NCBI GenBank assembly: GCA_017994575.1
Contig: JAGOKN010000020.1
Span: 1 to 37,127, forward strand
DNA length: 37,127 nt
Origin: Nitrosomonas sp.
GTDB lineage: Bacteria > Pseudomonadota > Gammaproteobacteria > Burkholderiales > Nitrosomonadaceae
Direction: 5' to 3'
The notes under the pieces were generated by a model. The model worked only from the letters and a program-made list of their open reading frames with translations. It was not told the DNA's origin and made no database searches. Shown in pieces: positions 35,811-37,127 of this stretch (the first letter of the stretch is position 1; every line of letters begins with the position of its first letter). Position numbers and translations under genes: made by a program.

Positions 35811-37118
35811 ATGAATGCCTCTAGTACAGAGCCCAGTTCACTTGTTGATTGGTTGATTTATCTCGAATCGCTGCATCCTAAAACCATTGATATGGGGTTG
35901 GCGCGTGTTGAGCGTGTTAAAACGGCGCTTGGTTTGACTCCCTCCTTTCCGATTTTTATGGTGGGCGGTACCAATGGCAAAGGTTCTGTCTGCGCCATGC
36001 TGGAATCTATTTTGCATTGCGCCGGTTATAAAACTGGCTGCTATACATCGCCTCACTTACTCGAATATAACGAGCGTATCCGGATAAATAAGAAAGTAGT
36101 CGAAGGTGACAAGTTATGTCAGATTTTTCATCAAATTGAAGCTGCAAGAACAGCTTGTGATACTTCATTAACCTTTTTCGAGTTCGGCACCTTGGCGGCT
36201 GTGGGTTTATTCATAGAAGCTCAGGTGGATGTGGTCATTTTAGAAGTGGGCTTAGGAGGACGCCTGGATGCAGTGAATGCGTTCGATGCGGATTGTTCCA
36301 TTTTAACCAGCATAGATTTTGATCATATTGAATATCTTGGAGATACGCGAGAAAAGATAGGCTTCGAGAAAGCGGCCATTTTTAGAAAAAATAGACCGGC
36401 CATTTGCTCCGAGATCGATATACCAGATTCCGTTCGTCAACAGGTTGATAACATAGGCGCGCATTTTTATCAATTTGCAAAGGAATTTGGTTTCTCAAGC
36501 AAGGGATCCCAATGGGACTTCTGGGGACCGAAAGGGAAGCGGCATTCTTTGCCACTTCCCGCTCTGCGTGGGGAAAAGCAACTGCAAAATGCAAGTACTT
36601 GCTTGGCTGCATTGGACACGATGAGTGAATTATTGCCTGTCAGCATGCATGAAGTGCGCTTGGGGCTTGCTGAAGCTGTGATTCCCGGTCGTTTTCAGGT
36701 TGTGTCTACTCAACCGATGATCATTTTGGATGTGGCGCATAATCCTGGTGCTGCAGCAGTTCTGGCTGCAAATTTGGCGGCGACAAAACCAGCCGGATAT
36801 ACCTATGCTATATTTGCCATGTTGAAGGATAAAGATGTCACTGGAGTCATTCAGGAATTAAGAAATGAGATTGATTTCTGGCTAGTATCAACGCTTGATT
36901 CTCCTCGAGCTGCTTCGGTCGATTATTTAATGGATGAAATGCATAAGGCCAATATTTCAAGTGAAAAAAATACTATCCATGAATTCCCGGATTGCGTAGC
37001 GGCTTTTGTTTATGCCTGTGAACAAGCCACTAAAAATGATAGAATCTGCGTGTTCGGATCTTTCTATACGGTAGGTAGCGTGCTGCAGCATCTGAACACG
37101 CTGCAAGGTAAACAATAA
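35811..37118 (+). CDS. folC: Bifunctional dihydrofolate synthase / folylpolyglutamate synthase
   Basis: 435 residues, complete, with TAA at 37116-37118. The Mur-ligase-like ATP loop is GGTNGKGSVCAML (about 52-64), TSPHLLEYNERIRIN binds the pterin, LEVGLGGRLDAVNAFDAD follows, and DVAHNPGAAAVLAANL is the C-terminal motif. It adds glutamates to folates. Only 9 bases of the window follow. Confidence 0.95.
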   Translation: MNASSTEPSSLVDWLIYLESLHPKTIDMGLARVERVKTALGLTPSFPIFMVGGTNGKGSVCAMLESILHCAGYKTGCYTSPHLLEYNERIRINKKVVEGDKLCQIFHQIEAARTACDTSLTFFEFGTLAAVGLFIEAQVDVVILEVGLGGRLDAVNAFDADCSILTSIDFDHIEYLGDTREKIGFEKAAIFRKNRPAICSEIDIPDSVRQQVDNIGAHFYQFAKEFGFSSKGSQWDFWGPKGKRHSLPLPALRGEKQLQNASTCLAALDTMSELLPVSMHEVRLGLAEAVIPGRFQVVSTQPMIILDVAHNPGAAAVLAANLAATKPAGYTYAIFAMLKDKDVTGVIQELRNEIDFWLVSTLDSPRAASVDYLMDEMHKANISSEKNTIHEFPDCVAAFVYACEQATKNDRICVFGSFYTVGSVLQHLNTLQGKQ

Positions 37119-37127
37119 TCGGATATT

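Overview
The window is a chromosomal segment of a Gram-negative bacterium, most likely a betaproteobacterium. The gene orders bamE divergent from fur with dapB behind, dapC-dapD, and hslO near hyp genes fit that class. The moderately AT-rich base composition, the NAD-linked hydrogenase cluster and the style of the transposase relics make me lean to Nitrosomonadaceae (Nitrosomonas or Nitrosospira-like). That family call is inference: no ammonia-oxidation gene or rRNA lies in the window. I see no rRNA, tRNA, CRISPR array or prophage.

Layout. About 0.46-4.8 kb: comEC (DNA uptake channel) converges on a two-component pair, a receiver-only response regulator followed by a membrane histidine kinase. 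About 5.2-14 kb, almost all on the minus strand: hoxF-hoxU-hoxY-hoxH, the four core subunits of a cytoplasmic NAD-reducing [NiFe] hydrogenase (group 3d type), then hoxW (maturation protease), hypA, hypB, a hypF that has only the carbamoyltransferase half, and hslO (Hsp33). A small DUF2905 gene sits antisense between hoxH and hoxW. hypC, hypD and hypE are not in the window, so maturation must rely on genes elsewhere. The Hsp33 lacks two of its four zinc cysteines.

About 14.0-14.6 kb, upstream of hoxF, is a patch of decay: two palindromes, a 151-bp element with terminal inverted repeats, the C-terminal half of a DUF1614 membrane protein gene, and a 112-bp element with decayed inverted repeats. 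About 14.7-18 kb: a membrane-anchored lytic transglycosylase and a secreted 628-residue protein with a possible Cys-His-Asp centre. About 18.2-23.0 kb looks accessory: a LigB/DODA-type dioxygenase, wrbA and a copper/silver P1B-ATPase lie between an IS3-family orfA relic and an IS256-family relic.

About 23.1-37.1 kb is housekeeping: hemJ, an M32 carboxypeptidase, pbpG-like endopeptidase, plsC, apaH, dapB, bamE, fur, mltB-like transglycosylase, malate dehydrogenase, dapC, dapD, an EI24-family membrane protein and folC. These cover lysine/peptidoglycan precursors, envelope upkeep, iron control, central carbon and folate.

The most informative points are the hydrogenase cluster with its half-size HypF, the degenerate Hsp33 switch beside it, and four separate transposon-like relics that mark the edges of the accessory segments. 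I did not find a convincing wholly new system.
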